Origin: Nitrosomonadales bacterium
GTDB lineage: Bacteria > Pseudomonadota > Gammaproteobacteria > Burkholderiales > Gallionellaceae
Assembly (NCBI GenBank): GCA_016199835.1
Contig: JACQFX010000010.1
Location: 1-64,000, forward strand
Direction: 5' to 3'
Length of the DNA stretch: 64,000 nt
Shown: positions 46,690-55,357 of the stretch, in pieces
How positions within the stretch are numbered: position 1 is the first letter of the stretch
Layout: each line of letters starts with the position of its first letter
The notes under the pieces: model-generated
The model's database searches: none
What the model was told of the DNA's origin: nothing
Seen by the model: only the letters and a program-made list of their open reading frames with translations
Translations under genes and position numbers: made by a program

Positions 46690-47870
46690 GTACCGCCCAT
46701 CCTCTCGTAGGTCGGGCTACGCCCGACGCGGCGGGCAAAGCCCGCCCTACCAGAGAGGATGATGAATATATCGAACACACCATCAACCTTCCCCGCGTTG
46801 CCCCACCCGTACTGGCCATGGGCGCATGGTTCAAGAACACACTTTGTCTTACGTCTGGCAACCAGGCTTTCCTCAGCAAAACCGTCGGTGACCTCGATAC
46901 GCCTGCCGCCTGCCGCGCCCACGAACAAACCGCGCGCGCACTGCTTGCCATGCTCGATGAAAAGCCGTGCGCCATCGCCCATGACCTGCATCCCGATTTT
47001 CACTCCAGCCGTTTTGCGGCGCAGCTTGCGGCAGAATTGGATGTGCCGCTGATCGCCGTGCAGCATCACCACGCCCACATCGCCGCCTTGTGCGCCGAAC
47101 ACGGTGTGGACGAGCCTGTGCTGGGATTGGCGCTGGATGGCGTCGGTCTCGGAACCGACGACACGGCGTGGGGCGGCGAGTTGCTGCAAGTGCAGGGGGC
47201 GGAGTTTAAGCGGCTTGGTCATCTGCGTCCGTTGCCTTTGCCCGGTGGCGATCGCGCCGCACAAGAGCCGTGGCGCATGGCGGCAGCGGTGTTGTTTGAA
47301 TTAGGCCGCGCCGACGAGATCACTCGCCGATTTCCCGCAGAACCGGCTGCGCCCACCGTGGTGACCATGCTGCAACGCAAGCTAAATTGCCCGCGCACCT
47401 CGAGCATGGGACGCGTGTTCGACGCCGCCGCCGGGCTGCTCGGCTTATGTCACAAAATGGAATTCGAAGCGCAAGCCGCCATCGCGCTGGAGCAGGCCGC
47501 CACGCGCTATATCAGCGTCAACGGCTGGCCCACTGCGCTGCAACACGGCTGGCGCATCACGGTGGATGGACAGCTCGACCTGCTGCCGTTGCTCGCGCAT
47601 CTGGCCGATGAGCGCGATGCTGAATACGGTGCCGCAATATTTCATGTCACGCTGGTCGCAGCGCTGGCGGAATGGGTGCGAAGGGCAGCGCAGCAAACCG
47701 GTATCGCAACGGTGGCTTGCGGCGGCGGATGTTTTTTCAACAAGCTGCTGATGGTGGGTTTACGCGAACGATTGTCCGTGGCAGGGATCGATATGCTGAC
47801 TGCAAATGTCATGCTGCCGGGCGATACGGCGATTGCACTGGGGCAGGTGTGGGTGGCGGCGCAGAAATGA
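46686..47870 (+). CDS. hypF: HypF-like carbamoyltransferase, C-terminal domain only
   Basis: A 394-residue protein that covers only the Kae1-like carbamoyl-transfer half of HypF (about 750 residues). Motifs include [61 protein letters not shown] and [13 protein letters not shown]. The acylphosphatase, zinc-finger and YrdC-like domains are absent. A short HypF1 of similar size is known from Ralstonia. Residues [15 protein letters not shown] (from about 8) are encoded by a palindrome. The ATG overlaps the hypB stop. HypF makes the CN ligands of NiFe hydrogenase. Confidence 0.9.
   Translation: MSTAHPLVGRATPDAAGKARPTREDDEYIEHTINLPRVAPPVLAMGAWFKNTLCLTSGNQAFLSKTVGDLDTPAACRAHEQTARALLAMLDEKPCAIAHDLHPDFHSSRFAAQLAAELDVPLIAVQHHHAHIAALCAEHGVDEPVLGLALDGVGLGTDDTAWGGELLQVQGAEFKRLGHLRPLPLPGGDRAAQEPWRMAAAVLFELGRADEITRRFPAEPAAPTVVTMLQRKLNCPRTSSMGRVFDAAAGLLGLCHKMEFEAQAAIALEQAATRYISVNGWPTALQHGWRITVDGQLDLLPLLAHLADERDAEYGAAIFHVTLVAALAEWVRRAAQQTGIATVACGGGCFFNKLLMVGLRERLSVAGIDMLTANVMLPGDTAIALGQVWVAAQK
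46699..46760. repeat. REP-like palindrome in the 5' end of hypF
   Basis: The core GTAGGTCGGGC...GCCCGCCCTAC (46707-46750) is widened by flanking arms ATCCTCTC (46699-46706) and GAGAGGAT (46753-46760). It starts on a codon boundary 7 codons into the gene and is read [15 protein letters not shown]. Confidence 0.92.
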
Positions 47871-47929
47871 AATTTTTTCTGACGCGGCGTATGATGCACG
47901 CGTTGCAGTCAATTGACGGAGGATGCCCT

Positions 47930-48160
47930 ATGCGAAAACAGCGTGACATTTATACATCCCCTCTGGATGCGCTGGTATCGGTGAGCAAACAACTCAGCCT
48001 GTATGAAAACCAGTTCGGCATGGATTCGGAAACATTTTTCGACCGTTATCAAAAGGGTCTGGTCGGCGACGAGGTCGAATCGGTAGAGTGGGCGAACGCC
48101 TATCGGCACTACGTTGCCCTGCATCAACAACTGGAGCATCAGTTGCGTGTCGCCGCATGA
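47930..48160 (+). CDS. TumA-like antitoxin (partner of DUF6516 toxin)
   Basis: A 76-residue protein (MRKQRDIYTSPLDALVSVSK start; SETFFDRYQKGLVGDEVESV in the middle; ending YVALHQQLEHQL). It directly precedes and overlaps a DUF6516 gene, as antitoxin partners of that family do. GGAGG lies 7 bases before ATG 47930; a longer start at 47867 that overlaps hypF is possible. Between hypF and hypC it is foreign to the hyp operon. Confidence 0.7.
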   Translation: MRKQRDIYTSPLDALVSVSKQLSLYENQFGMDSETFFDRYQKGLVGDEVESVEWANAYRHYVALHQQLEHQLRVAA

Positions 48161-48527
48161 CGCTCTGGAGCGCTACCTTGCAAGAGTTGAGGCAGCCGTC
48201 GCCCAACTACCTGCCTACGCCGAGAGATACGCAGAAGAAATCCTGACTGCCGAGCGCGCCAACCTGCGTATACGCCTGCGCTTTAAAAGCGGCTGCCTAC
48301 TGGAAATAAACGAAGCGATCATCGTCGAGAATGGCGTGCTCAATACACTGGGCTATCGTTACCATTTGCAGAATGCGGCTGGCGAGCTGGTGTTCCGTTA
48401 TGACAATTCGCCGCACTTCCCCGGTTTGCCGAGCTCACCGCATCACAAGCATCTGCGTGATGCCGTCGTTGAGTCGGGCAAGCCGGATTTGCTGGATATG
48501 CTGCAAGAAGCGAAGATGAATAGTTAA
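48147..48527 (+). CDS. TumE-like (DUF6516) toxin
   Basis: A 126-residue protein with the DUF6516 layout: helical start (ALERYLARVEAAVAQLPAYA), a strand with RLRFKSGCLLEINEAI, GYRYHLQNAAGELVFRYDN and SPHHKHLRDAVVE near the end. Members are annotated as toxins of TumE-type toxin-antitoxin pairs; the target is not established. GTG 48147 overlaps the antitoxin end by 14 bp. Thirty-six bases after its stop begins a degraded copy of the hypF 3' end. Confidence 0.75.
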   Translation: MSPHDALERYLARVEAAVAQLPAYAERYAEEILTAERANLRIRLRFKSGCLLEINEAIIVENGVLNTLGYRYHLQNAAGELVFRYDNSPHFPGLPSSPHHKHLRDAVVESGKPDLLDMLQEAKMNS

Positions 48528-48563
48528 ATCATTTGAGCCGGGTTCCTTTTCCATTCAGCAAAG

Positions 48564-48617
48564 GCCGTGCTGCTGGGCGATACAGCGATCGCGCTGGGAC
48601 AGGCTTGGGTGGCGGCG
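48564..48617 (+). repeat. Degraded duplicate of the hypF 3' end
   Basis: These 54 bp align gap-free with hypF 47808-47861, with 9 mismatches. The translation [18 protein letters not shown] matches [18 protein letters not shown]. Four differences are synonymous third-position changes. The stop is not conserved, and the frame runs on to the rhodanese gene. It is not a functional gene. Confidence 0.85.
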
Positions 48618-48747
48618 GGTTTTGTGCCAGAAGCAGTCATCAACTCACTAAATCACCACATCCGACGGCTGGATGTTTCTTGTGGGTCAGACTCCGACTT
48701 CCAGTTTCAGATTTAGAATCACGCTCGATTACTCAAAAGGCGCCCCC

Positions 48748-49134
48748 ATGAAAAAATCTCTTTCGTTTCTCGTTCTGCTGGCTGCGTTGGTAGTTCCCAT
48801 TGCACTGGCAGAGCCACTCCCCGCATCGATGGATGTCACGCACGTCGCCACGTTGCAAAGCCAGGGCGTATTCCTGCTCGATGTGCGTGAGCCGGATGAG
48901 TTCGCGAAGGTGCATGCCGTCGGTGCGACGCTGATTCCGCTGGGGCAATTGCCATCGCGCCTGGGCGAGATCGCGCGATATAAGGACAAGCCTGTCGCCG
49001 TGATCTGTCATTCCGGAAGGCGTTCGGCGCAAGGGGCGGAGATATTGCGCAAGGCGGGATATACTCAGGTCGTGAATGTGGAAGGCGGCACGGCTGCCTG
49101 GGAAAAGGCGGGTTGGCCTGTAGTCAGGAAGTAG
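48748..49134 (+). CDS. Periplasmic rhodanese-like protein
   Basis: A 128-residue single-domain rhodanese with a signal peptide (MKKSLSFLVLLAALVVPIAL, cleavage after ALA). The active-site loop is CHSGRRS (Cys near residue 94), and the family motifs FLLDVREPDEF and GGTAAWEKAGWPV are present. It may move sulfane sulfur in the periplasm. ATG 48748 is chosen for the signal peptide. It sits inside the hyp operon, two bases before hypC. Confidence 0.92.
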   Translation: MKKSLSFLVLLAALVVPIALAEPLPASMDVTHVATLQSQGVFLLDVREPDEFAKVHAVGATLIPLGQLPSRLGEIARYKDKPVAVICHSGRRSAQGAEILRKAGYTQVVNVEGGTAAWEKAGWPVVRK

Positions 49135-49136
49135 CG

Positions 49137-49358
49137 ATGTGCCTCGCCATTCCCGCCCTCGTAGTTGAACTGCTGCCCGCCGATATGGCGCGCATCGATC
49201 TCGACGGTATGCGCAAGGAAGTTTCACTGAGCCTGGTGGATGATGTCGCGGTGGGCGATTACGTCATTGTGCATGTGGGCTATGCCTTGCAGAAGCTTGA
49301 TCCGGAAGAGGCGGCGCAGACACTGGCGTTGTTTGCAGAGTTGGCAAGACAGCCATGA
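49137..49358 (+). CDS. hypC: Hydrogenase assembly chaperone HypC
   Basis: A 73-residue protein starting MCLAIPALVVE; Cys2 binds the Fe(CN)2CO unit with HypD. Core motifs are ARIDLDGMRKEVSLSLVDD and VGDYVIVHVGYALQKLD. ATG 49137 follows from the required MC start. Its TGA overlaps the hypD ATG. Confidence 0.95.
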   Translation: MCLAIPALVVELLPADMARIDLDGMRKEVSLSLVDDVAVGDYVIVHVGYALQKLDPEEAAQTLALFAELARQP

Positions 49359-50482
49359 GATACGTGGATGAGTTCCGTGATCCTGTGCTGGCGCAGAATC
49401 TGTCTGCCAGCATCGCACTGGAAGCCGGTGCGGGATTCGGCTACCGATTTATGGAATTCTGCGGCGGGCATACGCATGCTTTGTCGCGCTACGGTGTGCT
49501 GGGCATGTTGCCTTCTAACGTGCAGATGATCCACGGCCCCGGTTGTCCGGTGTGCGTGTTGCCGATCGGACGCATCGATTTTGCCATCCGCCTCGCGCTG
49601 GAGCATGACGTGATCCTGTGCAGTTATGGCGACTGTCTGCGCGTTCCCGCTTCTGATGGTTTGTCTTTGCTCAAGGCCAGGGCGCAAGGGGCGGATGTGC
49701 GCATGGTGTATTCCGCGCTGGATGCCTGCAAGATAGCGGCTGACAATCCACAAAGCCAGGTGGTGTTCTTTGCCATCGGTTTCGAGACCACTACCCCGCC
49801 GACGGCGAGCATCATCAAGCAGGCGCATGCTGCCGGGCTGAAGAATTTTTCCGTGTTATGCAATCACGTGCTGACGCTGCCCGCGATGGAGGCGATCCTG
49901 AATCAGCCGGGCGGTGTGCCGCTGGACGGTTTCGTCGGCCCGGCGCATGTCTCCACCGTGATCGGCAGCGCGCCGTATCAACTTGTTGCGCAGCGTTACC
50001 GCAAGCCGGTGGTGATCGCCGGGTTCGAGCCGCTGGACATGTTGCAGGCCATCCTGATGTTGTTACGCCAGGTCAATACGGGACGCGCAGAAGTGGAAAA
50101 TGAATTCACGCGCGCGGTCACGCCGCAGGGCAACCGCAAGGCGCAGGCGTTGGTAAACGAAGTGTTTGAGGTGCGCGACGCGTTCGAGTGGCGCGGCCTT
50201 GGATCGCTGCCCTGGTCGGGGCTGAAGCTACGCGCCGAGTTCGCGCAATACGATGCCGAGGCGCGTTATCCTGAGATGCACTTCGTCAGCGTGCCGGATC
50301 ACAAGGCTTGCGAGTGCGGCGCCATATTGCGCGGCGAGAAACGTCCGCAGGAATGCAAAATATTCGGCACGGTGTGTACGCCGGACAACCCGATTGGTGC
50401 CTGCATGGTTTCGTCCGAAGGCGCATGCGCGGCGCACTACACTTATGGGCGATACCGCGATGTGATGCAGGAGGGCTCATGA
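49355..50482 (+). CDS. hypD: Hydrogenase maturation protein HypD
   Basis: A 375-residue iron-sulfur protein, the scaffold on which Fe(CN)2CO is built. It has FMEFCGGHTHALSRYG, HGPGCPVCVLP, GFETTTPPTA and the C-terminal cysteine cluster (KACECGAILRGEKRP...CKIFGTVCTP). It overlaps hypC (ATGA) and hypE (ATGA). Confidence 0.97.
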   Translation: MRYVDEFRDPVLAQNLSASIALEAGAGFGYRFMEFCGGHTHALSRYGVLGMLPSNVQMIHGPGCPVCVLPIGRIDFAIRLALEHDVILCSYGDCLRVPASDGLSLLKARAQGADVRMVYSALDACKIAADNPQSQVVFFAIGFETTTPPTASIIKQAHAAGLKNFSVLCNHVLTLPAMEAILNQPGGVPLDGFVGPAHVSTVIGSAPYQLVAQRYRKPVVIAGFEPLDMLQAILMLLRQVNTGRAEVENEFTRAVTPQGNRKAQALVNEVFEVRDAFEWRGLGSLPWSGLKLRAEFAQYDAEARYPEMHFVSVPDHKACECGAILRGEKRPQECKIFGTVCTPDNPIGACMVSSEGACAAHYTYGRYRDVMQEGS

Positions 50483-51522
50483 GCAAAGCTGCATACGTCC
50501 GCCCGCTGGACATGGCTCATGGTCGCGTGGACATGAGCCACGGCAGCGGCGGACGCGCCATGGCGCAACTGATAGCGGAGCTGTTCGCCGCCGCGTTGGG
50601 TAACGAATATCTGGCGCAGGGCAATGACGGCGCGCTGCTGCCGCAGATCAACGGGCGGCTGGTGATGTCCACCGATGCGCATGTGGTTGCACCGCTGTTT
50701 TTTCCCGGCGGTGACATCGGCTGTCTGTCGGTGCGTGGCACCATCAATGACATCGCGATGATGGGCGCGCAGCCGCTGTATCTCGCCGCCTCGTTCATTC
50801 TGGAAGAAGGTTACCCGCTGGCCGATCTGAAACGCATTGTGGACTCCATGGCGCAAGCGGCGCGCGCGGCTGGTGTGCCCATCGTCACCGGCGACACCAA
50901 GGTGGTGGAGCAGGGCAAGGGCGACGGCGTATTCATCACCACCACCGGAGTCGGCGTGGCGTATGACGGCGTGACCTTGTCCGGCGATCTGGCGCAGCCC
51001 GGTGACAAGATACTGCTGTCCGGTGCGATAGGCGATCACGGCATGGCGATACTTTCGCAGCGCGAGGGATTGGCATTCGATGCGCCCATCCTGTCGGACA
51101 CCGCAGCGTTGCACGGCCTGGTCGCCGCCATGATAGCGAGCGGCGCAAAGCTGCGCGTGTTGCGCGATCCTACGCGCGGCGGATTGGCGACGACACTTAA
51201 CGAGATCGCCAGGCAATCTGGCGTGGGCATGATGTTGCAGGAGAACACTATTCCGGTGAACCCGGCAGTGGCCGCAGCCTGCGAGTTCCTCGGGCTGGAT
51301 GCGCTTTATGTCGCCAACGAAGGCAAGTTGATTGCCATTTGCGCCGCCGAAGATGCCGAGCGTCTGCTTGCCGCAATGCGCGCTCATCCGCTGGGACAGC
51401 GTGCGGCCATCATCGGTGCAGTGCTGGAGGATGCGCGCGGCTTTGTGCAAATGACTACAAGGATGGGCGGCTGCCGCATGGTCGATTGGCTGAACGGCGA
51501 GCAATTGCCGAGGATATGTTGA
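50479..51522 (+). CDS. hypE: Carbamoyl dehydratase HypE
   Basis: A 347-residue PurM-like ATPase that turns the carbamoyl group from HypF into a thiocyanate on its C-terminal Cys. It has DMSHGSGGRAMAQLI at the start, the ATP-site region STDAHVVAPLFFPGGDIG and GDTKVVEQGKGDG, and the required C-terminal PRIC. AGGAGG is just upstream, and the ATG overlaps the hypD stop. The gap to moaC (51523-51651) shows nothing recognisable. Confidence 0.97.
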   Translation: MSKAAYVRPLDMAHGRVDMSHGSGGRAMAQLIAELFAAALGNEYLAQGNDGALLPQINGRLVMSTDAHVVAPLFFPGGDIGCLSVRGTINDIAMMGAQPLYLAASFILEEGYPLADLKRIVDSMAQAARAAGVPIVTGDTKVVEQGKGDGVFITTTGVGVAYDGVTLSGDLAQPGDKILLSGAIGDHGMAILSQREGLAFDAPILSDTAALHGLVAAMIASGAKLRVLRDPTRGGLATTLNEIARQSGVGMMLQENTIPVNPAVAAACEFLGLDALYVANEGKLIAICAAEDAERLLAAMRAHPLGQRAAIIGAVLEDARGFVQMTTRMGGCRMVDWLNGEQLPRIC

Positions 51523-51651
51523 TGGCGCATTCCGCGTCGAGTGCAGGGCCATCCCGGCTCCGGCTCCATGCGTTCTGTTAAACTTCGCTTACGGATCGGC
51601 AGGGCCTGTGTGCGCCACTGTCTTACATAATTGCAGATTTAAAACTGTTCC

Positions 51652-52152
51652 ATGTCCAATGAGCTAACACATTTTTCCCCGAGCGGACGCGCCCGCATGG
51701 TTGATGTATCCGACAAGTCCATAACGCAACGTATCGCGATCGCCAGCGGCGTGATACGCATGCAGCCTGCCACGCTGGCGCGCATCCGCGCAGGCCAGAT
51801 CGCCAAGGGCGATGTGCTGGCAGTCGCCGATGTGGCAGCGGTGATGGCGGCGAAGCGCACATCTGAAATGATCCCGATGTGTCACAGCCTGCCGCTCTCG
51901 GGCGTAGAAGTCACATTTGAAGATGATATTGCAGCGGATACGAGCGGATGCGCCGGGCTGCGTGTTGTCACTACGGTCAAATGCGTGGGGCAGACAGGCG
52001 TGGAAATGGAGGCCTTGTGTGCCGCGAGCACCGCGTTGCTCACGGTGTACGATATGTGCAAGGCCATGGATAGAGGCATGCGCATCGAGCAGGTGCAACT
52101 GGAAGAAAAGAGCGGGGGCAAGAGCGGGCTTTGGCGCAGGAGCGAGACATGA
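51652..52152 (+). CDS. moaC: Cyclic pyranopterin monophosphate synthase MoaC
   Basis: A 166-residue enzyme of molybdenum-cofactor step 1, working after MoaA. Conserved parts are [34 protein letters not shown] and [20 protein letters not shown] with the catalytic Lys at CKAMD. It is the first gene of moaC-moaD-moaE-mobB-moeA-mogA. moaA is not in the window. Confidence 0.97.
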   Translation: MSNELTHFSPSGRARMVDVSDKSITQRIAIASGVIRMQPATLARIRAGQIAKGDVLAVADVAAVMAAKRTSEMIPMCHSLPLSGVEVTFEDDIAADTSGCAGLRVVTTVKCVGQTGVEMEALCAASTALLTVYDMCKAMDRGMRIEQVQLEEKSGGKSGLWRRSET

Positions 52153-52388
52153 TCCGGGTCTTGTTCTTTGGCCCGGTTGCCGATGTTGTGCAAGCGCGCG
52201 AGATCAGCGTGGCATTCAGCGATGGAATGAAATTGCAGGACATCATCACGCAGTTGGGCGCGCGCTACCCTCGCGCTTTCGAGATCATCAGCCTCATTGC
52301 GATCAACCAGACGCAAGTCAACGACAGGCAGATCGCATTGTCCGATAACGACGAGATCGCTTTCATGGCAAAGTTCAGCGGTGGTTGA
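52149..52388 (+). CDS. moaD: Molybdopterin synthase small subunit MoaD
   Basis: A 79-residue ubiquitin-fold sulfur carrier ending in the required Gly-Gly (FMAKFSGG). It starts at ATG 52149 overlapping moaC (ATGA), which fits the [12 protein letters not shown] start. It carries a C-terminal thiocarboxylate to MoaE. Confidence 0.95.
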   Translation: MIRVLFFGPVADVVQAREISVAFSDGMKLQDIITQLGARYPRAFEIISLIAINQTQVNDRQIALSDNDEIAFMAKFSGG

Positions 52389-52389
52389 T

Positions 52390-52815
52390 ATGCCTGAAGC
52401 CGTGCGTATCCAGCAGGAAGATTTTTCGCAAGACGAAGAGATCGCTGCGCTGAAGCTCAGCTCGCAACGCATGGGCGGTATCGCCACTTTCATCGGCTGC
52501 GCGCGCGACTTTTCCGAGGGGCGCAGTGTCAGCGAGATCAGCTTTGAGGCCTACGGCAGCATGGCGCTGGCCGAGATGCACAAGCTGCGTGCAGAAGCGA
52601 TCGCGAGATTCGGTTTGCTGGATGCGCGTATCGTGCATCGCGTCACCACGGTCAGGGCTGGCGACAACATCGTGTTCATCGCTGCCGGCGCCGAACATCG
52701 CGCGCCCGCATTCGAGGCTTGCCGCTGGATGATAGATGAGCTGAAGCAGCGTGTGCCGATCTGGAAAAAGGAAATCACTGCGCAAGGCGATTCATGGGTA
52801 ACGCCGCATCCATGA
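52390..52815 (+). CDS. moaE: Molybdopterin synthase large subunit MoaE
   Basis: A 141-residue catalytic subunit. It has GGIATFIGCARDFSEG, EAYGSMALAEM, HRVTTVRAGDNIV and the C-terminal AEHRAPAFEACRWMIDELK with KKE near the end. ATG 52390 lies two bases after the moaD stop; an in-frame GTG at 52381 is possible. Its TGA overlaps mobB. Confidence 0.96.
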   Translation: MPEAVRIQQEDFSQDEEIAALKLSSQRMGGIATFIGCARDFSEGRSVSEISFEAYGSMALAEMHKLRAEAIARFGLLDARIVHRVTTVRAGDNIVFIAAGAEHRAPAFEACRWMIDELKQRVPIWKKEITAQGDSWVTPHP

Positions 52816-53303
52816 GTCCCGCCGTCATCGCCATCGTGGGTTACTCGGGTAGCGGCAAGACTACGCTGATCGAAAAGTTGCTGCCGGTGTTGCATGCGAC
52901 AGGGCTTAAAGTCGCGACTATCAAACATAGCCATCATCACATCCCTTTCGATACGCCGGGCAAGGATAGCTGGCGCTTCAAGCAGGCAGGGGCGATGGCG
53001 AGTTTGCTGGTCACGCCAGTGGCCATGCAACTGGTCGCCGATATGGGTGAGCCACGCGACCCGGTGCGTCTGGCGCAGCGCTATTTCAGCGATGCCGACC
53101 TGGTGCTGGCGGAAGGTTTCGCCAGTGCAGATTGCGCCAAGATCGAGGTGTTGCGCGCAGCGTGTTCTTTAACGCCACGCTGTTCCGACGGCCTGCTCGC
53201 GCTGGTGACGGATGTCGCTACGGTACATCCGCAGTTACCGCATTTCGGCTTCGATGAGGTCGAGGCCATCGCCCGCTTCATCATTTCCAAAGCGAAGGAA
53301 TGA
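52812..53303 (+). CDS. mobB: Molybdopterin-guanine dinucleotide adapter MobB
   Basis: A 163-residue GTP-binding protein that helps make MGD cofactor. It has the P-loop AIVGYSGSGKTTLIEKL, TIKHSHHHIPFD, DSWRFKQAGA and LVLAEGFAS. ATG 52812 overlaps the moaE stop, which is preferred over ATG 52794. No mobA lies in the window. Confidence 0.93.
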   Translation: MSPAVIAIVGYSGSGKTTLIEKLLPVLHATGLKVATIKHSHHHIPFDTPGKDSWRFKQAGAMASLLVTPVAMQLVADMGEPRDPVRLAQRYFSDADLVLAEGFASADCAKIEVLRAACSLTPRCSDGLLALVTDVATVHPQLPHFGFDEVEAIARFIISKAKE

Positions 53304-53307
53304 AACG

Positions 53308-54549
53308 TTGAGTCCGCTTGCTTTAAAGGATGCGCAGCATATTGTGCTGCAACATGCAGTAGCGCTGGGCGCAGAGAGCATCGACCTGCTGCAAGCGCTG
53401 GGGCGCGTGCTGGCACAGGATATTCGTTCTAATCGCGATCACCCGCCTTACGCTGTTTCAGCGATGGATGGTTACGCAGTGCGCGCCGCAGACCTGTCTG
53501 CCGTGCCGGTGCAGATGCCGGTTGTCGCCGACATAAAAGCGGGCGAGCTGCCATCGATCATCCTGGGTGCCGGGCAATGCGCACGCATCATGACCGGTGC
53601 GAAAATTCCCGACGGCGCAGATGCGGTGATCCGGGTCGAGGATACGCAGGCATCGGCATCGCACAGGGTGCAGATCAACGTGTCGGCGCAAGCAGGCAAG
53701 GACATCCGCCAGCGCGGCGAGAACTTGCGCACAGGCGAAATCGTGCTGGCGGCAGGCAGCGAGATTACGCCGGGCGCACTGGGTATCCTCGCGATGGTGA
53801 AATGCGCCAGGGTGCAGGTGCGGCAACGTCCGCGTGTCGCCATCCTGTCCAGCGGCGATGAGCTGGAAGGCCTGCATGATGCGTTCGACGCCAACAAGAT
53901 ACCGGATGCGAACAGCTACGCGTTGATGGCGCAGGTGCAGGCATTGGGCATACAGCCCACGCTGCTCGGCATCGCGCGCGATGATCCGGCGGAGTTGCGC
54001 GGGATGCTGGCGCTGGGCTTGCAGCATGACGTGCTGCTGGTTTCGGGCGGCACTTCGGTCGGCGTGCATGACTTCGTGCGTCCGACGCTGGAAGCGCTCG
54101 GCGTGCAGATGCATTTCTGGCGTGTGCAAATGCGTCCCGGACATCCGGCGGCTTTCGGTACCACGGCGAGCGGCAAAGTGTTTTGTTTGCCCGGCAATCC
54201 GGTGGCCAGCATGGTCAGTTTCGAGCAGCTGGTGGCGCCCGCATTGCGCCGGATGATGGGACACGCCCGGCTTTACCGGCGCACGCTGCCGGCACGGCTG
54301 ACGCAGTCCTTGCCGCATCGCGCAGGCAATCTTGAATTTGTGCGCGTGGTGTTGGGGCGCGATGAGCAAGGCTATCTGGCGACGCCGACGGGTTCGCAGA
54401 GCAGCGGCGTGTTGCTGTCGATGGCGCGTGCTGATGGCTTGCTGGTCGTGCCCAATAAGAGCGAGGGATTGGCCGCAGGGGATAGTGCGACGGTGCAGTT
54501 GCTGGATGGCACTGCGTTTCAGGAATACAGCGGCATCGAGGAGCAATAA
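53308..54549 (+). CDS. moeA: Molybdopterin molybdenumtransferase MoeA
   Basis: A 413-residue enzyme inserting molybdate into adenylated molybdopterin. It has PPYAVSAMDGYAVRA, MTGAKIPDGADAVI, GDEL, SGGTSVGVHDFV, RPGHPAAFG and FCLPGNPVASMVSFEQLV. The start appears to be TTG 53308, with AAGGA 8 bases before it and four bases after the mobB stop; no in-frame ATG is near. mogA starts directly at its stop. Confidence 0.94.
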   Translation: MSPLALKDAQHIVLQHAVALGAESIDLLQALGRVLAQDIRSNRDHPPYAVSAMDGYAVRAADLSAVPVQMPVVADIKAGELPSIILGAGQCARIMTGAKIPDGADAVIRVEDTQASASHRVQINVSAQAGKDIRQRGENLRTGEIVLAAGSEITPGALGILAMVKCARVQVRQRPRVAILSSGDELEGLHDAFDANKIPDANSYALMAQVQALGIQPTLLGIARDDPAELRGMLALGLQHDVLLVSGGTSVGVHDFVRPTLEALGVQMHFWRVQMRPGHPAAFGTTASGKVFCLPGNPVASMVSFEQLVAPALRRMMGHARLYRRTLPARLTQSLPHRAGNLEFVRVVLGRDEQGYLATPTGSQSSGVLLSMARADGLLVVPNKSEGLAAGDSATVQLLDGTAFQEYSGIEEQ

Positions 54550-55095
54550 ATGAGCGTGGCGAAGATAGGCATCCTGACGGTATCTGACCGTGCCAGTCGC
54601 GGTGAATATGAAGACAAGGGCGGGCCAGCCATCCATGCGTGGTTCACGCGCGTACTGACCAGTCCGTGGCAAGCTGTGGCGCAAGTGATCCCCGACGAAC
54701 AGGCCGAGATCGAAGCGGCGTTGCGCCGCATGTGCGACGACAAAGCTTGCTGCCTGGTCGTCACCACGGGCGGAACCGGCCCAGCGTTGCGCGATGTCAC
54801 GCCGGAGGCGACGGAAGCGGTGTGCGGAAAAATGATGCCGGGATTCGGCGAGCTGATGCGCAGCGCCTCGCTCAAGGTTGTGCCTACCGCGATCCTGTCG
54901 CGCCAGACCGCAGGCATACGCGGCAGGAGCCTCATCATCAATTTGCCCGGAAAGCCTTCCGCCATCGACGATTGCCTGAATGCGGTTTTTCCTGCCGTAC
55001 CTTATTGCATCGACCTTATTGAAGGGGATTACCTGGAAACGGATGCGACACAGTGTGCAGTGTTTCGTCCCGCGCACGCGCGAAAATGCAAATGA
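54550..55095 (+). CDS. mogA: Molybdopterin adenylyltransferase MogA
   Basis: A 181-residue enzyme that adenylates molybdopterin before MoeA. It has the MogA-type start (IGILTVSDRASRGEYEDKGG), VVTTGGTGPALRDVTPEAT, and INLPGKPSAIDDCL. It begins at the base after the moeA TAA. It is the last gene before the Rhs region. Confidence 0.94.
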   Translation: MSVAKIGILTVSDRASRGEYEDKGGPAIHAWFTRVLTSPWQAVAQVIPDEQAEIEAALRRMCDDKACCLVVTTGGTGPALRDVTPEATEAVCGKMMPGFGELMRSASLKVVPTAILSRQTAGIRGRSLIINLPGKPSAIDDCLNAVFPAVPYCIDLIEGDYLETDATQCAVFRPAHARKCK

Positions 55096-55124
55096 AGCCA
55101 ATGGCTTTACCAAATGAAACACAG

Positions 55125-55357
55125 CGAATGACGAACTGAAAAATAATGATGCAAGCAACGACAACCCACACGAACACCGCACGGCGCACCCATCCCGCTG
55201 CCGTTTGTGCTGCGTTGCGTTCGCCCGCGCTGAACGAGACCTACGCCTACGACGACCAGAACCGCCGCATCAAAAAGTCCGTCGGCAGTGCAACGACAAA
55301 CTACCTCTACAACGGCGCCGACATCCACGGCGAATACACGAGCTGGAGCAACGCCAA
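55125..55357 (+). repeat. Rhs 5' repeat, copy A
   Basis: This stretch (CGAATGACGAACTGAA onward) is near-identical to 56778-57025 (copy B). It covers the short leader and the first Rhs codons to GCAACGCCAA. Copy B has a different 40-bp stretch in the middle. A second shared block is 55592-55675 = 57026-57109. Confidence 0.9.
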
